DNA of 64,000 nucleotides, taken from positions 6,944,001-7,008,000 of the forward strand of contig JAZBRS010000044.1 of assembly GCA_037176725.1 (NCBI GenBank), read 5' to 3'. The notes beneath the pieces were generated by a model. It was not told where the DNA came from and did not search any database. It saw only the letters and a program-made list of their open reading frames with translations. A program made the translations under genes and the position numbers. Each line of letters begins with the position of its first letter. Positions within the stretch are counted from its first letter, which is position 1. Below, in pieces: positions 26,901 to 35,920 of the stretch. This DNA comes from Posidonia oceanica. Its lineage: Eukaryota > Streptophyta > Magnoliopsida > Alismatales > Posidoniaceae.

Positions 26901-28479
26901 AAATAACCAATCAAATATCACCCTCAACTACACAAGTCAAGTATATTGTAATGTTCAAACTACAAACAATTTAATTTTAACTAAATAAAACATAACTGCT
27001 GCAAGACGTGCAAAAGAATGATTAGAAAGAGAGAAAATGTTTCACCTTCCTGACTCAATGATGCATTTGTTGGTATTTGGTAAGGACACCTAATTTAATA
27101 TGTTTGCAAATTCTAAACCCCACTTCAAACACTTGACAAAGACATACAACAAAACTAGGCATTTGGCATGTAGTCTAATTGTTTATACTAACAAGGTTCT
27201 TTGCAGCTTCATGAAGCACAATTACATTGTTTGCAATGTAAAGCTTTGGTTTCTCATGCTAAAGACTACTTTGATAAATAATAAACTATGAAATACTCCC
27301 AGATGATGCTTTTGACATGGCTTGGAGGCTCTCCAAGTCTTGGTCGTTGGAGTTTTTTGGGCAGAGTTTGTTTGTTTAGTAAACTTCTTAATAATATGGG
27401 TTTCATCCCATTTTTCTTCAAAAAAAATAACTCTGAAACACTATTTTCCTATTTCCACATTTTGTCTCCTAATTGCAACTCTGCTGAATCTGAAAGTTGA
27501 ATTTTCTTTTCCTTTTTATTCTTATACTCACTTAAAAGTTAAACTGATTTATTTTCCATACTCACGTCACACAAATCTCCTAAAATATTTATTAGCAGTA
27601 AACCTCCTAAAACATTTATACAATCACAGATGCACATTCTTTACATTTACTAGGCAATCAATACTACAAAGAGGATGCAAATTCATATTCTTTTTTTCTT
27701 CACTCATTACTTCCTTAAAAATCTATGAGAGCGTTATACATGTCTCCTGGTTGATTGTCATATTTGATTCCAATACATCTATGTTATCTAAGGAAAAGCT
27801 AGAATGAGCATAACAAAATAAAGATTCAAAATAAGTCCAGATAGACAAGTTTGAGTAAGATCCTGATTAATTATTTACTTTCCATCGAAGTTTGTCAGAT
27901 GCAGCTTGAACAGCCACTTATAATGAAACCAACACGATACCGCAAGCCAACAACTCACCGTCAGCACAACTTGTGCGTGAGCAGTAAGATCCCTATACTT
28001 CGTACTCAAGGTTATCAGCTCATTCCAACAGTATGGTTTCCCCGACGATTCCAACCTGCAAAAAAAATTCACAGCTTCAATCATTATCAACCATCATATA
28101 CATATAAGAAAAAAAAAATTTTTTTTTTTTTAAAGCAAGAGTCTTTATTGCCGTACCGAGTTCTGATCGGAAGCCCGAACTGCGCGCCGTCGATGTACAG
28201 CCCGCACTCAACGCAAAGCTCGGGGTTTCTGTCCCCACTCGAAAAATGGGTCTCTGGAAGAACAATTCGAGAACAAACAGATGTTTTTAACAGGAAGAAG
28301 AAGGACGAAATCTGGTTACTAAGAGTTGTAGGATTGTGAGTTTTTTTATTTTTATTTTTCACTCTACCTGGTGGTGTCGGAGACAGGGAGGGAGGGAGGA
28401 TTCCCTCGAGCCTCTCGATTCGGAAGGTGACGGGGAGGTTGATGTCGCACGACAGGAAGAATCGCTCGTTCCCATTCAT
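2961..28479 (-). CDS. VPS34: Phosphatidylinositol 3-kinase VPS34, 5' ten exons (C-terminal kinase domain off the left edge)
   Basis: Class III PI 3-kinase, making PI3P on endosomes and autophagosomes (family knowledge). Exons on the minus strand: 28479-28368, 28253-28157, 28055-27959, 25310-25152, 24985-24785, 21887-21709, 20843-20696, 18002-17907, 16093-15958 and 3082-2961. All junctions are GT/AG and keep one frame through 449 codons. The ATG opens [14 protein letters not shown], the usual plant VPS34 start. Exons 1-6 (residues 1-282) form the C2 region, with [17 protein letters not shown] in exon 3 and [11 protein letters not shown] in exon 4. Exons 7-10 hold the helical PIK domain ([33 protein letters not shown]). 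The last exon ends KMMT before GTAAGA. Plant VPS34 is about 810 residues, so some 360 residues with the kinase domain should lie further left; I found none in 1-2960. Intron 9 is 12.9 kb and full of transposons. Intron 7 has a plain GTCAGC donor. No frameshift or stop was seen, so the gene looks functional so far as visible. Confidence 0.95.
3083..4313. other. VPS34 intron 9, proximal part, no feature
   Basis: AT-rich intron sequence between exon 10 and the solo-LTR-like element. I recognise no coding or repeat structure in it. Confidence 0.5.
5221..5365 (+). repeat. Element C 5' LTR
   Basis: 145 bp, TGTTAGAGTAAATG ... CCCTTAACA, followed directly by the decayed primer-binding site TGGTATAAG. 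Confidence 0.9.
6510..6654 (+). repeat. Element C 3' LTR
   Basis: 145 bp, TGTTAGAATAAATG ... CCCTTAACA, preceded by AAAGGGGAG. Confidence 0.9.
6850..6951. repeat. CTT-rich polypyrimidine tract
   Basis: About 100 bases of imperfect (CTT)n with CCT and TCTTTC interruptions. It lies in the distal part of the solo-LTR-like element. The arginine-rich open frame on the other strand is an artefact of this repeat. Confidence 0.9.
7172..8730. other. VPS34 intron 9: degenerate repeat-like sequence, no gene
   Basis: Two diverged stretches about 350 bp apart share CCTCATTG, AAATCA/AATCAG and CTTGGCTCAAG blocks (around 7642-7690 and 8010-8062). They suggest an old, unclassified repeat. A short (AAC)n run is at about 8505-8525. 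Confidence 0.35.
8733..9400 (-). pseudogene. LINE (L1-type) reverse transcriptase relic with an internal tandem duplication
   Basis: The minus strand reads [20 protein letters not shown] at 8895-8836, the classic fingers/palm block of plant LINE RT. Upstream (about 9270-9060) [14 protein letters not shown] resembles the preceding EEEI..AVF block. A segment of about 150 bp is present twice (roughly 8970-9122 and 9123-9265), both copies ending CAATAAATCTCTCC. Stops and shifts are frequent. No tail or target duplication was found. Confidence 0.6.
9401..10793. other. VPS34 intron 9, no gene recognised
   Basis: Short direct repeats only: AACCAAGAGCTTGTCC twice near 9650-9680 and CAACTGT repeats near 9712-9735. 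Part of it may be the 5' region of the adjacent LINE relic on the minus strand, but no motif proves this. Confidence 0.4.
10799..10966 (+). repeat. Element A 5' LTR
   Basis: 168 bp, TGTTAGAGATGATAG ... CACCTTCAACA, followed by the TGGTACCAGAGCC primer site. Confidence 0.95.
11475..15328 (+). pseudogene. Element A gag-pol polyprotein, decayed
   Basis: Gag starts [20 protein letters not shown], with an early TAG in place of a Trp codon. A CCHC knuckle ([14 protein letters not shown]) lies at 12137-12178. The protease core DSGASSHMS is at about 12392, after a TAG where Trp is usual. Pre-integrase [10 protein letters not shown] and the C..C segment follow at 12776-12900. The integrase core is shortened, but [18 protein letters not shown] survives at about 13180-13235. 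RT runs from about 13940, with [25 protein letters not shown] and YVDD at 14389-14400. RNase H shows [17 protein letters not shown] and [14 protein letters not shown]. Many stops and frameshifts make it non-functional. Confidence 0.9.
15336..15499 (+). repeat. Element A 3' LTR
   Basis: 164 bp, TATTAGAGATGAT ... CCTTTAACA. It is shorter than the 5' LTR mainly through loss of AT repeats. Confidence 0.95.
15505..15957. other. VPS34 intron 9, distal end
   Basis: AT-rich intron sequence between element A and exon 9. The exon 9 donor GTATG starts at 15957 on the minus strand. No feature seen. Confidence 0.5.
16588..17329. mobile_element. GC-rich terminal-inverted-repeat element with hairpin ends (CCTATTGGTGCCTATAGG)
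   Basis: The left end (about 16590-16627) and the inverted right end (about 17288-17327) match over some 38 bases: CTATTGGTGCCTATAGG, a short spacer, then CCTATAGGCAC. Each end is itself an imperfect palindrome. Between them is a strongly GC-rich block (16680-17250) of GGCGGCGACAGCGG-like sequence, unlike the AT-rich intron around it. No transposase is visible, and no clear target duplication could be fixed. Likely a non-autonomous DNA element in VPS34 intron 8, possibly with captured genic sequence. Confidence 0.6.
18003..19015. other. VPS34 intron 7, left part, no feature
   Basis: AT-rich intron between exon 8 and the hAT MITE; the open frames here match nothing I recognise. Confidence 0.4.
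19024..19252. mobile_element. hAT-type MITE, 8-bp TSD GTTATCAC
   Basis: 229 bp, bounded by GTTATCAC at 19016-19023 and 19253-19260. Terminal inverted repeats are CAAAGTTCCAAATG on the left and CATAGTACCAAATG (reverse complement) on the right. Inside are repeated TCGGT and ATGTCG motifs (CGTATCGG, CATGTCGG). The 8-bp duplication and CANNG start fit the hAT superfamily. The ends resemble those of the large hAT element at 46177-61417. It lies in VPS34 intron 7. Confidence 0.8.
19261..20695. other. VPS34 intron 7, right part
   Basis: AT-rich. It contains CCATGGACCGGACTTTAATG near 19420, similar to sequence near 41895, so a diverged shared repeat is possible. No coding feature. Confidence 0.35.
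22139..22155. repeat. LINE target-site duplication, left copy
   Basis: GATGTGGTTATCTTCTC, identical to 23616-23632. Confidence 0.92.
22156..23615 (-). mobile_element. 5'-truncated LINE (L1-type) with 17-bp target-site duplication
   Basis: The insertion is flanked by GATGTGGTTATCTTCTC at 22139-22155 and 23616-23632, identical over 17 bp. On the minus strand it ends in an A-rich tail (T-rich 22156-22178 on plus). Translation in shifting frames gives LINE ORF2 C-terminal pieces: [20 protein letters not shown] near the 5' end, then [20 protein letters not shown], a GKWIW block and [15 protein letters not shown] near the 3' end. About 1.46 kb, in VPS34 intron 5. The reading frame is broken. Identical duplications suggest a younger insertion than the other LINE fragments. 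Confidence 0.92.
23616..23632. repeat. LINE target-site duplication, right copy
   Basis: GATGTGGTTATCTTCTC, identical to 22139-22155. Confidence 0.92.
23633..24784. other. VPS34 intron 5, right part
   Basis: Intron sequence with one 131-codon open frame on the minus strand (24387-23992) that matches no family I know. It is probably chance or old repeat. Confidence 0.35.
25311..27958. other. VPS34 intron 3, no gene
   Basis: 2.65 kb of mostly AT-rich sequence. Around 26750-26840 is a short GC-richer patch (GATGCCAAGGCGACAAGCC, GAGGCGAGGCACC) of the kind found in dispersed plant repeats. Open frames near 27300-27800 have no recognisable content. Confidence 0.4.
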
Positions 28480-29949
28480 CGTCGAGAGAGGAGGAAGGAG
28501 AAGGGGGAGGAAAAAAAAAAAGTTTGAAGTAATTTGTGGGAGTGGTGATGATGAAACTATTGATGATGATGATTAGTAGTTCGGCTTTTTTTTTTGGAGG
28601 CGTGGAGGAAAACGAAAAAGGTGTTTGAATTTGAGTATAATTAACCTCTCGCGGAAAATTATACCTTGCTGTTTGTTTTAACTTTGAAAATGATAGAATG
28701 GTTCAGATAGTAGGATAAAAAAAATCTAAGAAAAGAAGGTATAATTGAATCAATTAAATTTAAAAAAAAATATTATAAAAATACGTTTCAATTTTAAAAA
28801 TAGTAAGAGAGATTTTTCTCTTGACTTAGTTTTAGTAAAAATAGATTTAAATTCGAAATAAAGAAAGAAAATAATGGTTAAGAATCAAACTAACACGTCG
28901 TAGAGTAGTTATAGATTGATAAAATAAGAAGAAAAAATTGATTTAAGATAGGAGAGAAAATTAGAAGCAAACTTCAAATAATATAAAAATAGAAAGAAGA
29001 AAGTCGAAGATAAACTAAAATCTAAAAAATCGTAATATAAAAAAAAACGTCAATCTGTTGTTAAGGTTTATTAAATGGAAAATCATAACGATAAAAAAAA
29101 TTAAATAGTGACAAAAGGATAATTTCTAAAAAGATGGTAATTTAAAATTAAAACTATAGGAGAAAGAAGATTTTGTGTGGTTATTTACACAAATCTTAGA
29201 TAGAGAGATTATATTGAAATTAAATGAAGAAATAATGTTAAGATTGAATAAATAGAATGTGGATTCCACATCCACACTTTCCCTCTCCTGTAAAATTAAT
29301 ATATACAGATCGATAAATTCTATTTTGATTTTTTTTTTGCTAAATTATCTAATTTGAAATTTGAATTTAAAAAGATTAAGAGAGAAAATGAAATCAATAT
29401 AAAATAATTAATTTTAAAAAAAAAGAACAAAGAAAAAGCACAATCCTAATATCAAACCATACTTTCTCTCTCTTACTCAATTAGTATATAATATGTTTAC
29501 AATAGATTGGGGAACTGGACTCGTTTAAGTCATGTTAGAATGTTTATAACTATAGTAGTCTTTGTTTAAAGGAGCCCATCAACTCCCCACGTAGGAAACC
29601 ATTACTGTAGATGGACTCTTTACTGATTGTTACAGTCATCAACTTCCAAGATTTTGCTCTCCCCATTGGAGAGTTGCGTTTGGCAAAACTAACTCTCACG
29701 GCTCCCCGAAGCAAGCTTGAACCATTTTGCCCTTCAAATTGACTATGTTCGGTGATCGCAGGTGTAGATACTCTATTTTAGCATTCTCGAAGACTTTCGG
29801 TTTTGATCATCTTTAGATCCGTCGTTAGGTTCATCCACTCTCATTCCCCCTTTGATACTCAAATACGTCGGATTGTACTATTAGACATCTTTTTAAGCAT
29901 TCATGATTATAAATGTATTTTCGTCATTTCAGATCCATCTTGTGAAATA
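28480..29949. other. VPS34 upstream region
   Basis: The 5'UTR/promoter of VPS34 should lie just right of 28479. There is a purine-rich stretch at 28480-28520 and (GAT)n-like repeats near 28545-28575 (ATGATGATGAT), then very AT-rich sequence. No TATA box could be assigned with confidence. Confidence 0.4.
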
Positions 29950-30450
29950 CCCATATTATCTCTCTAGATACCTTGTAAAGATCACTGTAACAAAACACTC
30001 AAACGATTTTCAAATTTGTTGAAATTTTACAGGCAACTTCATTGCATCTTATACTTTACTTTTAAAAAGTTTCATCTTACTTTGACCAAGTAATTGTTAA
30101 ACATTAGTAATAACACGTCCAACGTAAGACATAACGATTTTTGCATCCAACACTTCCGGTTGATACCCTACATAGAATGTTGCAATAGAGTATTCAAATC
30201 GTCTCCAAATTTGATGACATTTTACTAGGAGATTCATTACATCCTAAACTTCAACATTGGAGAGTTTCAATTGATATGGATTCTGCACATGAGGGTTATT
30301 AATTTCTAAGTGTAAGACGCTAAAACTCCGCATCCAATGATATCCCCTAGAGATCTTGACAGCAGAGCATTCAAACAACCTCCAAAATTTGTAAACTTTC
30401 ATAGGAATGTTCCTCGTATCTTGTAGTACAATCTTGAAAAGTTTGAGCCT
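29950..30450. repeat. Three degenerate tandem repeats of about 185-190 bp
   Basis: Units start near 29969 (GATACCTTG), 30161 (GATACCCTA) and 30342 (GATATCCCC). Each has an ATTCAAA/CTCAAA block, TTTTCAAATTTG or TCCAAATTTG, an ACATTTTAC-like block, ATTACATCCTAAACTT-like sequence and AAAAGTTT/GAGAGTTT. Downstream lie CTCTATAAGTACC (30773) and an AG-rich leader, as in the promoter part of a long LTR. I suspect a remnant LTR of a Ty3-type element but see no ends. Confidence 0.5.
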
Positions 30451-32373
30451 TTTTCGTTAAACGCACTGTCCGTAGCGTCTAACGTTAGATGCATATTCTC
30501 TGTGTCCAACATGTGGCAGTTATGGCCTCTTGTGCACAACTAACTTTCCATTTTATATTTTTTCGATTTTTTTTAAATTTGAATCCATTCCTATTTTGAT
30601 AAATCCCATGAGACCATCGATATTTATTTGCCTTGATTCGTTTTTGTTAATACAGCGTCTAACATTAAACGCATGAGTCTACGCGTCTAATGCTCCACGG
30701 ACAGCAACAATTGTTTTTGCTGGACTATATTGTCAATTTTGGCAATGTTTTCGTTCTTGAGTTATTCCTAGACTCTATAAGTACCTAAGCACCTCAACCT
30801 TTAGGAAATACGAATTTTTGAGGGAGATTTTTAAGAAGGGACTTTTGGAGGAGGGAAATTTTGAGGAAAAGAAGAGATTTAGAGAGAGAGAGAGAGACCT
30901 TGTGCCAAAGATAGTGCAATTCGTTAATCCTCTATTATCACACCGGTCATCTCCGACATATTCTTCACACCTCATTTCTTTTATCCATATCATTTGTGAA
31001 GGGAGTTTTTGTATTGTTTTTATTTTTAATCCCTCATGTATATATAGTAAACTCATTACGTTAGAGTAAATTGGAAGCTAACCCTTGGGTATGCATTATT
31101 TCATTTTATTCATTTTTTATATTTACTCCTATTTTGATCATGATGCTACACTCATTAACCAATTTTTCATTTGATTTGCACATTTTGCTTTGAAGGAAAT
31201 AAGGAAATAGAAGAAGTTCACGTACACAAGAACCTTTAACAAATGCTAACGTTGTGTTGAAGAAGTAAAAGATCCACCACATCTACAAATCTTCCCATGG
31301 TATCTTGAGGGCTAGTATCGAGTGAACTGAGAATGGCTATCACAACCGACAACGACGTATGTGGAGCATAGGAGTCGAGCGAGTGAAGAGCACGAGAGAG
31401 ACCCCCAAAGGTCTGTATCTACAACAAGCAATGAGAATAATAGCCTCCAACTTGAGAAAACCCCTACTACTGGAGAAGCCATTGCGCCTTCATTCTCTTT
31501 CTACTATTGCGTTCTCTTTAGTTGTATTCAACAAGAATGTGCCTATGGAAGGAGTTACAACGATCTAGTTAGAGGTGAGTTCTTCCCAACCCAACATTCC
31601 TCTCCTCTTCAACTACTTAGATGTATAAGTAGAATCATGAGTTGAAAGGTGCTTCCGCCACCACCGCCACTTGTTGTCGGAGCATATACAAAACCTTGGA
31701 AAAAGTCTACAGAACCACCTCTCCACTTCTCTCCTGATTGATGGCAATAAGTAAAATGTTGGTAAAAGTGAAAATTAATGCTTGCCATCTTTGTTACTTT
31801 CAATGGTAAATAATGTAAATTTCAACTGGTTGTATTGTGATTCTAATTTATCATTGAGGGTAATATGGTAAATTCACATGTAGAATTGGACAAGAGCTGG
31901 AAGGAACTACCTAGACTAGCTCTCATTTTCCTTTGTAAGCAACAGTAGGGGGAGCTGGAATTTTTGCCAACATCGCTCCCAAAATAAGATGTTTGTTTTG
32001 AGAAGTTGTTGCAAAACAGTATCAAGAGTCGAGGGAGTTGAGAGCTATTGTCAACAAACACATTATGCAAGATTGCCTATCTAACTCTTGTCATCATGTT
32101 TGGAATCTTTTGTGTCGATGATGTATGATTGCCTCTTGGCATTGTATTCGTCATTTTAAAATAATATCTTAATTAGTTTCAGAGACAAGGCATCTAATTG
32201 TTGGGAAAATGTTTCACATCTAGTGTAGGATCGAGATAGATTTTTATACGGGTCAGATGGTCTATTAAGTGGATTATGGATCTATTTGTGAACAACCAAT
32301 ATATGGGTACGTGAATATATTATAATTGGATTAATAGATCCTAGGTTCTAATTATAATCTTATATATAAATGT
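30451..32373. other. Intergenic region between VPS34 and NS, left part
   Basis: Contains a TATA-like CTCTATAAG at 30773, an (AG)n run at 30880-30898 and short unsupported frames (for example 31359-31645). It may be the downstream part of an old LTR element. No protein domain recognised. Confidence 0.35.
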
Positions 32374-32543
32374 ATGTCAATGGTATCTACATGAGTATCA
32401 AAGATTATGGTGGATATTGAAACTTTCTAATCTTAACCGTTCATCCAAACATATGGATAGTGGAATTTGTAGTTGCAAATGAATAATTGTAACTGCTAAT
32501 AAGTAATTACAACTCTGTGAGATGATATCATTGGTATCTTAGA
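32374..32543. repeat. MITE-like repeat, copy 1
   Basis: About 170 bp, from TCAATGGTATCTAC to ATTGGTATCTTAGA. It shares an extended similarity with 41647-41811: TCTAATCTTAACCGTTCATC/TCAATCTTGATTATTCATC, then GTGGRATTTRTARTT, and ACAACTCTGTGAGAT. Confidence 0.6.
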
Positions 32544-32700
32544 AGTTCCTATAAATTAATATGATGCCTCCTTTTAAGGCTTGTTTGATAAATAAACGGA
32601 TTATGTGTATTTAAGCTTAGTTTCAAATAATCTAAAAAATCCCACTTACATGAGCTTTTCAGATTTTTACAGATTGTCTTTCAGGTGCCTCGTGGACTTA

Positions 32701-32935
32701 GGGTGCGTTTGTTTAAATACTCCCGCAACTCCCACAACATCAACTAGGCCTCACAAATGATTTCTCCAAACAAACACCTTGTAGTGAGAACGCTCTTAGA
32801 TAGATTTTTAACTCTCATCATTGTAGATTTATGAAGAAAAATAAGAGCTGATAAAAAACAACTCCCAATAGGAACTACTATAGCACCAACTCTTACCACC
32901 TAAATCCATCTCCACTCCCACAAACAAACAAAGCC
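32701..32935. mobile_element. Tourist/Harbinger-like MITE, TSD TTA
   Basis: 235 bp with ends GGGTGCGTTTGTTTA and (reverse complement) GGCTTTGTTTGTTTG, flanked by TTA at 32698-32700 and 32936-32938. The TTA target and GGG..GTTTG ends fit PIF/Harbinger MITEs. It lies 0.5 kb past the 3' end of NS. Confidence 0.75.
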
Positions 32936-32938
32936 TTA

Positions 32939-33433
32939 GACCTTGGTCGAATCACATAAATCTTAATCTTTTCAATGCTTTACTTTAATCTTTTTTCTAG
33001 TTTTTGTGCGTGCGTTTGCTTCCGCAGAGTACATGGATTTTGATCCCTAGCACATGTGACATCGATAGGCCTCACTATTTGCAATGGACCAGTGGTATCT
33101 GGCTCATATCAGAGAGAGGTCCGGAGGTCGGGGCCTGCATAAAGCTATTAATAATGGATATGCACACAAATGCACGAACAGAATAAGACAATATTAAACA
33201 ATAGCATTGAAGTGTGACAAAGCTAGCAACTATAAGATGGTATAGAATGTTGACAGTTTGAGTTTATTACAAGCATACGAAGACAAAAAATGGTGTGTTC
33301 GGACAAAGAGCTTCAGACAGCAATCATACCATGAAAACGGTAATTCTACGAGTAAAAGTTCTTGCAATTTTTATTCAAAAAAAAGGTATCTTTTTAATAA
33401 ATAAAAGTATTTGATCCCCATTGAAGAGTTGAT
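32939..33433. other. NS 3' flank
   Basis: Sequence directly downstream of the NS stop codon; the 3'UTR should be here. No other feature seen. Confidence 0.4.
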
Positions 33434-35881
33434 TCAGGGTCTTCGTGGGAATTTGGAGAAATCTGGGCGTCGATGTTCCATATATGCATTTTTTCCTTCC
33501 TTTGCCTCCTCTGTGCCATAGAACACAAATGTAGCATTTCCACCCAACTCCTGTGAAACAACTCTAATCAGTCTCAAGTCTTAACTACTGAGAGCACTGA
33601 GAAAATCTCAAATTTCCACATGTTCTTGTAATTGTTGAAACTATCGGTATCATTCATGCACAAAATGCCCGTCAACGTTTTGGAAAATAGAAATCCTAGA
33701 TAATTACAAGAGCATACTGCATACCTGGAGACCAGCATGGCCATCATCAACCGCATTTAAAGCTGATTTAAGCACACGAATAGCTGTTGGGCTATTCCTT
33801 AAAATTTCCCGGCACCATTTTACTGTTTCCTGCTCTAGAATTCCAAGCTGCATGGGAAAAAGAGAGGACTGTAAGCATTATAATATAGGCAAATCGTTCA
33901 AAATATTTTCTCTTATCCCAAACATGCATGCCCAGAGCTTGTTAACAAAACCAGATCATCATTTTATAAAGGAAACAGTTATTCAATTCGACCTCAAAGA
34001 TAAGCAGCAACAATATGACACTTGCCCATATCAAAGCTACTTTTTTTGCCTAAACTTTTCCAAGCCGAGGAGAACTTTCAGACATTGTTAATGATGGATT
34101 ATCCTAGCTCATCATTATCAGTGCAACGATAGACCGTTCGCACCAACGATAAATTTTGTCAAATCTATCTTGAAATGGCCACCAAGACCTATCCTAAACT
34201 AAATAAACCAGATTTTATGATTATGGTGATGATTATGAAATCTAAGATCCACTTCCAGTGGCCATCAGTGCATCTGTTCCATTTGACATCACAATGTGCT
34301 CAAAATATATGGGCATGCATGAGAACAGGAAACATCAAATATATTGAAGAGAATTGTGGAACATGGGAGTCATATTAAGATATGGATTTGTTTTCTTCTG
34401 TACAACAGAAGAAAATTGTCGTCTTAATCATGCACTTACAGGTACTACTGTATTCACAAGTCCCATCTTTTCGGCTTCATAGGCATCATAAAATCGAGAC
34501 AAGAACCACATTTCACGTGCTTTCTTTGGCCCAACCTGATTAATCAACAATTCAAAGTTCAAACCCAAGGTGTACCAAAAAGATAAAATTCAAAAAAAAG
34601 AAAAAAGGAGACTCCATTTTGTAATGCTATCTAGAAAAGTCTATCAGCATAAAGACTACATGAGGGACACGAAATATTTGCAATATCTGATTCTACAGTA
34701 ACATAACCAAGGAACTAGATACTTTCAAGAGGCTGACATTAAAACCAGTTGAGCCCAAAACCACCACACTCACAGTTTCATCTTACCAGACGAGACATGA
34801 TGGAGCTTCCATATTGTAATGCTATCTAGAAAAGTCTATCAACATAAAGACTACACGAGGGACTCGAAATATTTGCAATATCTGATTCTAGTAACATAAC
34901 CAAGGAACTAGATATTTTCAAGAGATTGACATTAAAACTGGTTGAGCCCAAAACCACCACACTCACATTTCATCTTACCAGACGAGACATGATGGAGCTT
35001 CCATATCCTGCATCAAAACTCCCTACCTGTTAAAGAAATGCCACGAGAAAGAAATGGTTACTAGAATAGTACCCAATACCAATAAAAAAATGTGCCAGAA
35101 AAGCAAGCAACAATGGAGGACTAAATATGCATGATTCACCCAGTCAATGATCGTGGAATCTGCCCACACTAATAAGGCAATGGATTTCTTTAGAGGATTT
35201 AAGATCAGAACAAATATAAACAAATATACTGATACTTATCGACACCTTAAGTTGTGGATGGTTCATAAAAGAAATGCAAAAGCAACAGATTGTTTGTCTT
35301 GAGATAGCTAAAGGGGTTCAGATATGTGTACTAAGGAGTTAAACCATGACAATCTCCCTGAGGAACATGAGGGTTGATAGCTCATAAAAGAATGCAAACA
35401 CAACAGATTGTTTTCCTTGAGATGGCTAGAAGGGGTTTGGAAATGTGGACAGTTAAACCTGCGATAACCTCTCTGAGGACCACGAGGGTTAGAGAGATGC
35501 ACAAATTGGTTCATACTAGAAGTAACGGAAGAGCAGAGCACAAGTGGATTTTTACAAGGATAAAAGAATCGAGCATATGCTTGGTAGTTGGTACCTTCCA
35601 GTGCAACCTTTCCATAAAACTAAACAATAGAAGCCCCACAATGATTCACGCATGGAAATATGATGTAACACCTGTGGTCTGCGTGGGTGAGGTGCGTATT
35701 GCAGGCACGTATCGGCCACACGTATTTTAATAGTTCAGATCCAAGACTGAGTTTCCACTTAACTGTATTTGGGTGACCATTTTGGGATCCGCACGCGAGG
35801 GTGTTAAGAGAGTACTCACAGAGGCATCGCGGCGAAGGGGAAGAAGAACTAGAGGAAGAAGGAGAGGGGAAGAGAGGATCC

Positions 35882-35920
<39 letters not shown>

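Noticed and set aside
27322..27807. 161-codon plus-strand frame in VPS34 intron 3
   Set aside because: Phe/Leu/Ser-rich AT-biased sequence without domain, on the strand opposite the host gene.
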